From NCBI GenBank assembly GCA_029881015.1, contig JAOUNK010000136.1, positions 1 through 8,560 of the forward strand: 8,560 bases of DNA. Direction: 5' to 3'. Within the stretch, counting starts at the first letter, position 1; every line of letters begins with the position of its first letter. This DNA comes from Gammaproteobacteria bacterium (lineage in GTDB: Bacteria; Pseudomonadota; Gammaproteobacteria; Steroidobacterales; Woeseiaceae). Below are positions 1 through 5,753 of the stretch, one piece after another. The notes under the pieces were generated by a model. The model made no database searches and had not been told where the DNA came from. It saw nothing but the letters and a program-made list of their open reading frames with translations. The position numbers were made by a program, and so were the translations under genes.

Positions 1-69
1 GTCGTCCTCGGCGAGCGCCGCGACGTCGTCGAAGTCCACAGAATTGGGTGATTTTTCGGCCACTTGCAT
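1..69 (-). CDS. ispB: Start of a probable polyprenyl diphosphate synthase (5' end only)
   Basis: Only the first 23 codons are inside the window, starting at an ATG (69-67) and running off the left edge. The visible peptide is MQVAEKSPNSVDFDDVAALA followed by Glu-Asp-Asp. The closing Leu-x-x-Asp-Asp resembles the N-terminus of octaprenyl/solanesyl diphosphate synthases, which make the side chain of ubiquinone. No catalytic DDxxD motif is visible because it would lie outside. The main support is context: in many gammaproteobacteria ispB is divergent from rplU. The Shine-Dalgarno sequence is weak and I could not find a convincing promoter for it in 70-186. The identity is inferred mostly from synteny; the presence of a leftward coding start is more secure than the gene name. 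Confidence 0.5.
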   Translation of the reverse strand, partial: MQVAEKSPNSVDFDDVAALAEDD

Positions 70-186
70 AAGTTTCGTGATAATGCCTGAATGCCGTGCT
101 CTTGGCGATACCAGGGTCATATTCGGCTACGGACCGGTGAGATTGCAAGCCGTTGAAAAGCGGCGGGATTTCAGTCGCCCGTAACG

Positions 187-215
187 TTGACCCGGGGCGG
201 CGGAATCTATAGAAT
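187..215 (+). promoter_or_regulatory. Sigma70-type promoter of rplU-rpmA
   Basis: The -35 box TTGACC (187-192) and the -10 box TAGAAT (210-215) each match 5 of 6 consensus bases and are separated by exactly 17 bp. Transcription should begin near 222, giving a leader of about 110 nt before rplU. The bases after the -10 box are GC-rich (CCGGCTC), a discriminator type associated with stringent (ppGpp/DksA) control of ribosomal promoters. The rest of the 264-bp gap between ispB and rplU (70-186) shows nothing else I can support. Confidence 0.75.
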
Positions 216-291
216 TCCGGCTCTTTCGTGGCGCCTGCCAGTTCTTCCCTTGCACGGATGTAACGGCGTCAAAAAAACATCTTATTTCTCA

Positions 292-316
292 GTAAGTTGC
301 GAGACTCGCAGCTTAC
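292..316 (+). promoter_or_regulatory. Hairpin in the rplU leader, just upstream of the ribosome-binding site
   Basis: GTAAGTTGCGA (292-302) pairs with TCGCAGCTTAC (306-316) across a GAC loop: 11 pairs, one of them a U-G wobble. The stem ends 5 nt before the GGAG of the rplU ribosome-binding site (322-325). This position suits a structure that affects translation start, for example an autoregulatory site for a ribosomal protein. Farther upstream in the leader, TGGCGCC and GGCGTCA can form a second 7-pair stem. Structure is seen directly; function is inferred. Confidence 0.5.
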
Positions 317-333
317 GTATTGGAGCAAACATA

Positions 334-825
334 ATGTATGCGGTTTTTCGCAGCGGCGGCAAACAGTATCGCGCCGCAAAAGGTGACGTTCTGCGTCTCG
401 AGAAAATCGAGGCGGATGAGGGTGCCACAGTCAAATTCGATGAGGTCCTCCTCGTTGGCGAAGGCAGCGACGTCAAGGTCGGCACGCCGTTGCTGTCCGG
501 CAGCACGGTAAGCGGCACCGTCATACGCCAGGGCAAGAGCCGCAAGGTTCCGGTCGTGAAGTTCAGGCGTCGCCAGAATTACCTGCGCCAGGGTACGCAT
601 CGCCAGTTCTTCACCGAGGTAGAGATCACCGGCATCATGGGCGGCTCCGCCAAGAAGGCCGCACCGCAGCAGGCCGAAACGGCAGACGACAAGCCGGCGG
701 CGAAGAAGCCAGCGGCCAAGAAGCCAGCGGCCAGGAAGACGGCTGCGAAGAAGACGGCGACAAAAAAACCCGCGGCCAAGAAGAAGGCGGCGAAGAAGCC
801 AGCAGCCAGGAAGAAGGCTGACTAA
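334..825 (+). CDS. rplU: 50S ribosomal protein L21 with a Lys/Ala/Pro-rich C-terminal extension
   Basis: L21 binds 23S rRNA and is part of the large ribosomal subunit. Residues 1-102 match the whole of a normal L21 (about 103 residues), from the MYAVFRSGGKQY start to the KFRRRQNYLRQG region and the closing FTEVEITGI. The start at ATG 334 is chosen because it gives the family N-terminus and has GGAG at 322-325; the reading frame is open back to 187, but that overlaps the promoter. The protein is 163 residues, about 60 longer than usual. Residues 103-163 form a tail, with residues 120-163 almost purely Lys, Ala, Arg, Pro and Thr in AAKKP-like units, resembling histone H1 tails. It is first in an operon with rpmA, 61 bp downstream. 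Core identity is certain; the role of the tail is unknown. Confidence 0.97.
   Translation: MYAVFRSGGKQYRAAKGDVLRLEKIEADEGATVKFDEVLLVGEGSDVKVGTPLLSGSTVSGTVIRQGKSRKVPVVKFRRRQNYLRQGTHRQFFTEVEITGIMGGSAKKAAPQQAETADDKPAAKKPAAKKPAARKTAAKKTATKKPAAKKKAAKKPAARKKAD
691..822 (+). repeat. Degenerate tandem repeat encoding the AAKKP-type tail of L21
   Basis: The 3' end of rplU is built from imperfect units of about 15 bp, such as AAGAAGCCAGCGGCC, which encode Ala-Ala-Lys-Lys-Pro and variants (AARKP, AAKKT, ATKKP, AAKKK). Neighbouring units differ in codons and in residues, so the repeat has diverged rather than being freshly duplicated. Such arrays can change length by slippage or recombination, so unit number may vary between strains. 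Confidence 0.85.
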
Positions 826-842
826 GGCATTGGATTAACGAA

Positions 843-862
843 GCTCGGGCGTGGCCCCGGGC
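843..862 (+). other. Hairpin between rplU and rpmA
   Basis: GCTCGGG (843-849) can pair with CCCGGGC (856-862), seven pairs including one U-G, with a 6-nt loop. There is no following T run, so it is not an intrinsic terminator. It lies 25 nt before the rpmA start and could mark mRNA processing or tune rpmA translation. It may also be incidental in GC-rich sequence. Confidence 0.3.
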
Positions 863-886
863 GATGAACACAACAGGTACGGTAAA

Positions 887-1144
887 GTGGCACATAAGAA
901 AGCAGGCGGTAGTAGTAAGAACGGTCGCGATTCGGAGAGTAAACGCCTGGGCGTCAAGATCTACGGCGGCCAGAAGGTCGTGGCAGGCAACATCATCGTG
1001 CGCCAGCGTGGCACCCGTTTTCATGCTGGCACCAATGTTGGCCTCGGCCGCGACCACACGTTGTTTGCCAAGAAGGACGGACACGTGAAGTTCGAAAAGA
1101 AAGGCCCGAAGATGCGGCAGTTCGTGAGTGTCGTAGACGCCTGA
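887..1144 (+). CDS. rpmA: 50S ribosomal protein L27
   Basis: L27 sits near the peptidyl transferase centre of the large subunit, where its N-terminus approaches the tRNA acceptor ends. Read from GTG 887 the protein is 85 residues, the same length as E. coli L27. It starts (M/V)AHKKAGG and keeps the family blocks NGRDSESKRLGVK, IIVRQRGTRFHAG, GRDHTLFAK and VKFEKKGPK. The frame is open upstream to a GTG at 851, but that would add 12 residues unlike any L27. AGG at 875-877 is the likely, modest ribosome-binding site. The N-terminus is the short gammaproteobacterial form, with no cleavable extension of the Firmicutes type. It is cotranscribed with rplU and followed by hairpins and a terminator. 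Confidence 0.97.
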   Translation: MAHKKAGGSSKNGRDSESKRLGVKIYGGQKVVAGNIIVRQRGTRFHAGTNVGLGRDHTLFAKKDGHVKFEKKGPKMRQFVSVVDA

Positions 1145-1160
1145 TGCAGACCGTAGAAGC

Positions 1161-1239
1161 GGGGACATGCTTCGCGTGTCCCCGATCGGCAGGGATACGT
1201 GCCGGGCGCTACAAGCGCGACGGCAAGCACACGTATCCC
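1161..1239. repeat. Pair of related hairpins downstream of rpmA
   Basis: Hairpin A: GGGGACATGC (1161-1170) pairs with GCGTGTCCCC (1174-1183) around TTC, ten pairs with one U-G. Hairpin B: GGGATACGTG (1192-1201) pairs perfectly with CACGTATCCC (1230-1239), and encloses CCG/CGG and GCGCT/AGCGC inner stems with an ACA loop. The 3' arms share CGTRTCCCCG (9 of 10 bases identical), so the two hairpins look related. Neither is followed by a T run. Paired GC-rich palindromes between genes are typical of REP-type elements, but copy number cannot be judged from one window. Confidence 0.5.
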
Positions 1240-1256
1240 CGCATCACAGAACCCCC

Positions 1257-1282
1257 AAAAACCCCGCATTCGCGGGGTTTTT
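1257..1282 (+). terminator. Rho-independent terminator after rpmA
   Basis: AAAAACCCCGC (1257-1267) pairs perfectly with GCGGGGTTTTT (1272-1282) around the loop ATTC, giving an 11-bp stem that ends in five T. The A run on the 5' side means it could also work on the other strand. It should end most rplU-rpmA transcripts. It finishes 18 bp before the obgE start, so obgE must rely on read-through or on a promoter in 1145-1256 that I could not identify. Confidence 0.88.
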
Positions 1283-1300
1283 CGTACTAGAGTTACCTCA

Positions 1301-2347
1301 ATGAAATTCGTCGATGAAGCAACAATACGTGTTCAAGCGGGCAATGGCGGCAACGGCGCCCTGAGCTTCCGTCGCGAAAAATACATTGCCAAGGGCGGCC
1401 CGGATGGCGGTGACGGCGGGCATGGCGGAAGTGTCTACCTGGTGGCCGATCCGTCGCTCAATACGTTGGCCGACTTTCGCGTTGCCCGCCGGTTCAAGGC
1501 CGAAGTCGGGCAAGGTGGGGCCGGTCGCAACATGACGGGCAGGTCGGGTGACGATCTCGAGGTTCACGTACCGCAGGGTACAGTGGTTCATGACGTCGAT
1601 ACCGGCGAATTGATCTGCGACCTGACCGAGACCGGGCAGCGCCAGATGGTGGCGGAGGGCGGTCGCGGCGGACTGGGCAACACGCGCTTCAAGAGCAGCA
1701 CCAACCGGGCGCCCCGCAAGACGACCCAGGGAACGCCGGGCGAGGCGCGCCACCTGAAGCTCGAACTCAAGGTACTGGCTGACGTCGGTCTGCTCGGCAT
1801 GCCGAATGCCGGCAAGTCGACTCTGATCTCGGCCATGTCCGCCGCCAGGCCGCGCATCGCAGACTACCCGTTCACGACATTGCATCCGAATCTCGGTGTG
1901 GTCCGCGTAGGGAGCCTGCAGAGCTTCGTGATGGCCGATATTCCCGGCCTGATCGAAGGGGCGTCTGATGGCGCCGGGCTCGGCGTGCAGTTCCTCAGGC
2001 ACCTGCAGCGCACGCGCCTGCTGTTGCATCTCGTCGATATAGCGCCGATGGATCCGAATACCGAACCGGCCCGGGAGGTTCAGGCCGTCGCGAGGGAACT
2101 CGAGCAATTCTCAAGCGAGCTGGCTGAGAAGCCGCGCTGGCTGGTGATCAACAAGATCGACCTGCTTGCCGATGACGATCTTGCCGTCGCGCGCGAGATG
2201 CTGCTCGAGGCGCTTGCATGGGACGGCCCTGTATTCGAGGTGAGCGCGGCCACAGGCGCCGGCACCGAGGCCCTGGGGCACGCGGTGATGCAGGCACTCG
2301 AGGAGTTTCAGGAAGAGTTGGAAGCCGAAGCCGACGGAGTACCTTAA
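1301..2347 (+). CDS. obgE: Obg-family GTPase (50S assembly factor)
   Basis: Obg/CgtA is an essential GTPase that helps late 50S subunit assembly and links ribosome state to the stringent response. The 348-residue product has a glycine-rich Obg domain (about residues 1-158, including the GNGGNGALSFRREK and GGPDGGDGGHGG blocks), then a GTPase domain. Visible GTPase motifs are G1 GMPNAGKST (166-174), switch I FTTLHPNLG (191-199), G3 DIPGLIEGA (213-221), G4 NKID (284-287) and G5 SAATG (315-319). All key residues are present. The short acidic tail has no further domain. ATG 1301 gives the family start MKFVDEA; the open frame upstream runs through the terminator and is unlike Obg. The ribosome-binding site is weak (AGAG at 1289-1292). 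obgE follows rplU-rpmA as in many proteobacteria. Confidence 0.97.
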   Translation: MKFVDEATIRVQAGNGGNGALSFRREKYIAKGGPDGGDGGHGGSVYLVADPSLNTLADFRVARRFKAEVGQGGAGRNMTGRSGDDLEVHVPQGTVVHDVDTGELICDLTETGQRQMVAEGGRGGLGNTRFKSSTNRAPRKTTQGTPGEARHLKLELKVLADVGLLGMPNAGKSTLISAMSAARPRIADYPFTTLHPNLGVVRVGSLQSFVMADIPGLIEGASDGAGLGVQFLRHLQRTRLLLHLVDIAPMDPNTEPAREVQAVARELEQFSSELAEKPRWLVINKIDLLADDDLAVAREMLLEALAWDGPVFEVSAATGAGTEALGHAVMQALEEFQEELEAEADGVP

Positions 2348-2352
2348 GGGTA

Positions 2353-2619
2353 CTAGGCAGAGATTGCTTTGATCCGGGTGTTCAGGCGGCTTTTATGACG
2401 CGCGGCCTTGTTCTTGGTAACAATGCCTTTGTTGATCATGCTGTCGATAACGGGCACAGCATCCTTGTAGGCCGCTACTGCTGCATCCTTGTCGCCGGCA
2501 TCACATGCATTGACAACGCTCTTGATCTTGGTACGCATCTTGGAACGCAGGCCCATGTTGTGCTTGCGAGTCTTTTCCGCCTGACGTGCGCGCTTCCTGG
2601 CTGATTTGATGTTTGCCAC
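2353..2619 (-). CDS. rpsT: 30S ribosomal protein S20
   Basis: S20 is a small-subunit protein that binds 16S rRNA early in assembly. The product is 88 residues (E. coli 87) and reads (M/V)ANIKSARKRARQAEKTRK at the start, with NKGIVTKNKAARHKSRL near the end, both typical of S20. The start is GTG (2619-2617): the frame continues upstream to 2688, but that would run through the promoter at 2684-2656 and add residues unlike S20. No clear Shine-Dalgarno sequence precedes the GTG. E. coli rpsT also has a non-AUG start (UUG), which is tied to its feedback control, so a weak start here may matter. It is convergent with obgE, 5 bp apart, and divergent from murJ. Confidence 0.96.
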   Translation of the reverse strand: MANIKSARKRARQAEKTRKHNMGLRSKMRTKIKSVVNACDAGDKDAAVAAYKDAVPVIDSMINKGIVTKNKAARHKSRLNTRIKAISA

Positions 2620-2633
2620 TGGTTTAAACCGTG
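2617..2633 (-). promoter_or_regulatory. Palindrome that could pair with the rpsT start codon
   Basis: On the mRNA strand the sequence is CACGGTTTAAACCAGTG, where the last three bases are the rpsT start codon. GGTTTAAACC (2630-2621) is a perfect 10-bp palindrome. A fold with CAC pairing to GTG and GGT to ACC, one bulged A and a TTAA loop would hide the start codon. The stem is short and its stability modest. A link to S20 feedback control is inference. Confidence 0.3.
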
Positions 2634-2655
2634 TTCCGATGTCAAAGAGCCGCGT

Positions 2656-2684
2656 ATTATTCGCGCCCGGGGAGGCGTTGTCAA
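2656..2684 (-). promoter_or_regulatory. Sigma70 promoter of rpsT
   Basis: On the minus strand a perfect -35 TTGACA (2684-2679) is followed after 17 bp by AATAAT (2661-2656), a 5-of-6 match to the -10 consensus. Transcription should begin near 2649, giving a leader of about 30 nt. The sequence after the -10 box is GC-rich (ACGCGGCTC), as at promoters under stringent control. The same nine bases CGGCTCTTT occur at the start site of the rplU promoter. Confidence 0.85.
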
Positions 2685-2725
2685 TCACATTCGCGGACCC
2701 TGTTTTGGGCTAAACTCACGGGCTC

Positions 2726-4309
2726 ATGAAACCGAAAAAACCTATATCCGGCTTGAAGTTAGCGCTGAAGACCTCCGTCGTCAGCGGTATGACCCTCCTG
2801 TCTCGAATACTGGGCCTGGTGCGGGATGTGGTATTTGCGCGGTTTTTCGGTGCCGGACTGCTCATGGATGCTTTTCTGGTCGCGCAGCGCATCCCGAACA
2901 TGCTGCGTCGCTTTTTTGCCGAGGGTGCGTTCTCGGCCGGTTTCGTGCCCGTAATGGCGCGCTACAAGGAGCGGCACGACCATGAGCAGGCCCGCGAGTA
3001 CCTGGATGCGATGGCCGGCACTTTCGGCCTGGTGCTGTTCGGGGTCACACTCGTCGGCGTCGTCGCCGCGCCCTTGCTGGTCCTGGTCGTCGCCCCGGGC
3101 TTCATCAGCGATGGCGGGGATTTCGACCTCGCGGCGCTCATGCTGCGCTTCACGTTTCCCTACCTGTTCTTCATATCCCTGACGGCGTTTGCCGGCGGTA
3201 TCCTCAATACCTACGGTCGCTTCGGCGTCCCGGCATTCACGCCGGTACTGCTGAATGTCGTCCTGATCGGGGCTGCGATCTGGCTCGCGCCAATGCTCGA
3301 GCAACCGATTATGGCGCTGGCCTATGCGGTGTTCGTCGCGGGCCTCGTACAGCTCTTGTTCCAGCTGCCGTTTCTCGCCAGGATCCGGGCATTGCCGCGC
3401 CCGAAGTGGCGGCCGCAACATGAAGGAGTGCGGCGAGCGTTCAAGTTAATGCTGCCGGCAATCTTCGGGTCCTCTGTCGCGCAGATCAACGTGCTGGTCA
3501 GCGGTATTATCGCGTCGTTACTGCCGGTCGGCAGTATCAGCTACCTCTACTATTCGGATCGGCTGATGGAGTTCCCGCTGGGCCTCTTTGGCATTGCGCT
3601 GGCGACGGTAACGCTGCCGTACCTGTCGCGCCTCTGGGCCAATGGGGATCGTGCCGAGTTCGCCCAAACGCTCGAGTGGTCAATGAAAATAGCCATGCTG
3701 ATCGCGGTGCCCGCCGCTGTCGGGCTGGTGATGCTGGCCGCGCCGCTGGTTACCACGCTTTTTCATGGCGGCGAGTTCGATCAGCGCTCCGTGGATATGA
3801 CGGTTCTCGCGTTACAGGCCTACGCCTTCGGCCTCGTCGGCTTCTCATTCGTCAAAGTCCTGGCGCCGGCATTCTTCGCCCGCGAGGACACGCGCACGCC
3901 GGTTCGTGTCGGCATCGTCGCCTTGTGCGTCAACCTTGTACTGGGGGCATCGTCCGCCTGGTACCTCACGACCCGGGGTTTCGCCGGTCCGCACATGGGC
4001 CTGGCGGCGGCAACCTCGGTTGCGGCCGTTCTCAATGCCGGGTTGTTGTATCGCGGCCTGCACAAGGCCGGAGTCATCCGCCACGGGCCGGGGTGGGGAA
4101 TCCTGTTGCTGCGGGTCGTTGTTGCTAACGGCGCGATGATCGCGGTGCTGATAACCCTGCATCGCTCTGTGAGCTGGTGGACTGCCGCATCGTTGGTGGA
4201 CCGGGTCGGCTGGCTGTCGATTACGGTGTGCGCCGGCGCCGGCATGTATTTCGTGTCGCTGGTCGTGCTCGGGTTGCGGCCCGCACAGTTCCGCATGAGG
4301 CACGACTGA
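2726..4309 (+). CDS. murJ: Lipid II flippase MurJ
   Basis: MurJ (MviN) is an inner-membrane MOP-superfamily transporter that flips lipid II to the periplasm for peptidoglycan synthesis. The 527-residue product (E. coli 511) is strongly hydrophobic, consistent with 14 membrane helices. It carries the family's N-terminal block SRILGLVRD, then DAFLVAQRIPNMLRR and FAEGAFSAGFVPV. Charged residues known to matter in E. coli MurJ have counterparts here: Arg27, Arg33/Asp34, Asp48, Arg61/Arg62, and Asp278-Arg279 in YYSDRLMEFP. The ATG at 2726 is the natural start, with only a weak ribosome-binding site. A possible -10 (TAAACT, 2711-2716) lies very close to the ATG and has no good -35, so I do not call a promoter. 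murJ heads an operon with ribF, 1 bp downstream. Confidence 0.96.
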   Translation: MKPKKPISGLKLALKTSVVSGMTLLSRILGLVRDVVFARFFGAGLLMDAFLVAQRIPNMLRRFFAEGAFSAGFVPVMARYKERHDHEQAREYLDAMAGTFGLVLFGVTLVGVVAAPLLVLVVAPGFISDGGDFDLAALMLRFTFPYLFFISLTAFAGGILNTYGRFGVPAFTPVLLNVVLIGAAIWLAPMLEQPIMALAYAVFVAGLVQLLFQLPFLARIRALPRPKWRPQHEGVRRAFKLMLPAIFGSSVAQINVLVSGIIASLLPVGSISYLYYSDRLMEFPLGLFGIALATVTLPYLSRLWANGDRAEFAQTLEWSMKIAMLIAVPAAVGLVMLAAPLVTTLFHGGEFDQRSVDMTVLALQAYAFGLVGFSFVKVLAPAFFAREDTRTPVRVGIVALCVNLVLGASSAWYLTTRGFAGPHMGLAAATSVAAVLNAGLLYRGLHKAGVIRHGPGWGILLLRVVVANGAMIAVLITLHRSVSWWTAASLVDRVGWLSITVCAGAGMYFVSLVVLGLRPAQFRMRHD

Positions 4310-4310
4310 C

Positions 4311-5252
4311 ATGCGCCTGGTGCGTCATCTTTCGGACCTTCCGTACGCTTGGCTTGCGAACGGCAGTGTCGTCACCATCGGCGCATTCGACGGCATTCAC
4401 CTCGGTCATCGCCAGTTGCTTCGCCGCGTCGTCGATGTTGCGAAGCAGTCCGGCAGGCCGGCGGTCGCCATGAGCTTCGAGCCGACGCCGAAGGAGTTCT
4501 TCGGTGGTGATCAGCCGCCTGCGCGCCTCATGCGTTTTCGCGAGAAACTCGAGTCGCTTGAAGAACGCAAGATCGATATCTTCTTCTGCCCGCGCTTTGG
4601 CGAGGCGATGCGCGGTATTTCGGCGGACGCATTTATTCGACAGGTCCTCGTGCACGGCCTGAATGCACGGCACGTCGTCATCGGCGACGACTTCAGGTTC
4701 GCGCGTCGACGCGAAGGATCGATCGAGGATCTGCTGCGTGTCGCACCGGTCCTGGACCTGGCGATCGAAAGAGTGCCGAGCATTCTCGTCGGCGATACCC
4801 GCGTCAGCAGCACGGCTATTCGTAAGGCCCTGGCGGCAGGCGACCTCGATCGGGCGACGGCGCTCCTGGGCCGGCCTTATCGCATGTCAGGGAAGATCGT
4901 ACGCGGCCGGCGCGTGGGCCGTTCTCTCGGCTACGCGACGGCCAATGTCGACCTCAGGCGCCGCCGCAGTGCCGTCATGGGTATCTACGCCGTGCGCGTG
5001 CATGGACTGCCCGAAGGTCCGGTCAACGGCGTGGCGAGCGTCGGTACTCGCCCGACATTCGACCTGACCAAGCCCCTGCTCGAAGTTCATCTCTTCGATT
5101 TCGATCGCGACATATACGGTGCATACATCCATGTCGACTTCATTCGACACCTGCGCGCTGAAGAGAAGTTCGATTCGGTGGAGGATCTGGTTGCGCAAAT
5201 GAAGATTGACGAAGAGAATGCACGTTCAGCCCTGGATGCCATGAATGATTGA
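4311..5252 (+). CDS. ribF: Bifunctional riboflavin kinase / FAD synthetase
   Basis: RibF phosphorylates riboflavin to FMN and then adenylates FMN to FAD. The 313-residue product, a normal length, has an N-terminal nucleotidyltransferase domain with GAFDGIHLGH (24-33, the HxGH-type motif), GDDFRF (125-130) and SSTAIR (166-171). The C-terminal flavokinase domain (about 185-310) has GRxLG, GTRPTF (245-250) and LEVHLFDF with the expected acidic residue Glu258. The usual PTAN motif of flavokinases reads ATAN (209-212): the Thr and Asn that contact Mg-ATP are kept, the Pro is not. The start ATG follows the murJ stop by 1 bp, and GAGG near the end of murJ may be its ribosome-binding site. The last 8 bp overlap lspA, implying translational coupling. 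Confidence 0.96.
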   Translation: MRLVRHLSDLPYAWLANGSVVTIGAFDGIHLGHRQLLRRVVDVAKQSGRPAVAMSFEPTPKEFFGGDQPPARLMRFREKLESLEERKIDIFFCPRFGEAMRGISADAFIRQVLVHGLNARHVVIGDDFRFARRREGSIEDLLRVAPVLDLAIERVPSILVGDTRVSSTAIRKALAAGDLDRATALLGRPYRMSGKIVRGRRVGRSLGYATANVDLRRRRSAVMGIYAVRVHGLPEGPVNGVASVGTRPTFDLTKPLLEVHLFDFDRDIYGAYIHVDFIRHLRAEEKFDSVEDLVAQMKIDEENARSALDAMND

Positions 5253-5751
5253 AGACAAGCCACCAACAAACACCCGATTCACCGCCTGGATGTCGGTGGC
5301 CGCGCTCGTTGTGCTGGCCGACCAGGTCACCAAGTGGGCCATCGTCGAATGGGTCGCCCTCTACGAGCGCATTCCGCTCAATTCGTTCATCAACCTGACG
5401 CACCAGCGGAACACCGGCGCAGCCTTCAGTTTCCTGGCGGATGCCGGCGGCTGGCAGAGGTGGTTCTTTGTGACGCTGGCCACGGGCGTCAGCGTCGCGA
5501 TCGCCGTGTGGCTCTGGCGGATTCGTAACGAAGGGCCGGCTATTCTCGCGGCCGGGCTGGCACTGGTACTGGGCGGGGCGGTCGGCAACCTGATCGACCG
5601 GGTTACGCTCGGTTACGTGACGGACTTCATCCAGGTGTGGTTTGGCGATTGGGCATTTCCGTCATTCAACGTCGCGGATGCCGGGATTTCCGTTGGCGCC
5701 GCGTTGTTGATTATCGACGCGATGTTCTACTCGGGCCGAAGCGCGAAGTAA
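5245..5751 (+). CDS. lspA: Lipoprotein signal peptidase (signal peptidase II)
   Basis: LspA is an inner-membrane aspartic protease that removes signal peptides from lipidated prolipoproteins. The product is 168 residues, typical for the family, with four hydrophobic segments. Visible motifs are DQVTK (26-30), NTGAAFSF (56-63), GNLIDR (114-119), VTDFI with catalytic Asp127, and FNVADAGIS with catalytic Asp145. All are intact. The ATG overlaps the ribF stop by 8 bp. In E. coli and Pseudomonas ileS lies between ribF and lspA; here it is missing, so lspA follows ribF directly. It ends 2 bp from the convergent pilE, with no terminator in between. Confidence 0.97.
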   Translation: MIEDKPPTNTRFTAWMSVAALVVLADQVTKWAIVEWVALYERIPLNSFINLTHQRNTGAAFSFLADAGGWQRWFFVTLATGVSVAIAVWLWRIRNEGPAILAAGLALVLGGAVGNLIDRVTLGYVTDFIQVWFGDWAFPSFNVADAGISVGAALLIIDAMFYSGRSAK

Positions 5752-5753
5752 TT

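Noticed and set aside
187..333. Upstream in-frame extension of rplU from 187
   Set aside because: It starts within the -35 box of the rplU promoter and lacks any L21 similarity; ATG 334 has a good ribosome-binding site and the family start.
635..1168. 177-codon open frame antisense to rplU and rpmA
   Set aside because: Its low-complexity Ser/Pro/Trp-rich protein is the mirror of the AAKKP repeat and of rpmA; it has no start signals.
1298..2107. 269-codon open frame antisense to obgE
   Set aside because: It is opposite a fully conserved GTPase gene and has no recognisable domain; long shadow frames are expected at this GC content.
2620..2688. N-terminal extension of S20 from 2688
   Set aside because: It would run through the -35 and -10 boxes of the rpsT promoter and does not resemble S20.
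2711..2716. TAAACT as the -10 box of murJ
   Set aside because: It matches only 4 of 6 bases, has no -35 at a usable distance and would leave almost no leader before the ATG.
2759..3421. 220-codon open frame antisense to murJ
   Set aside because: The charged, repetitive composition is typical of the complement of a membrane-protein gene; no family is recognised.
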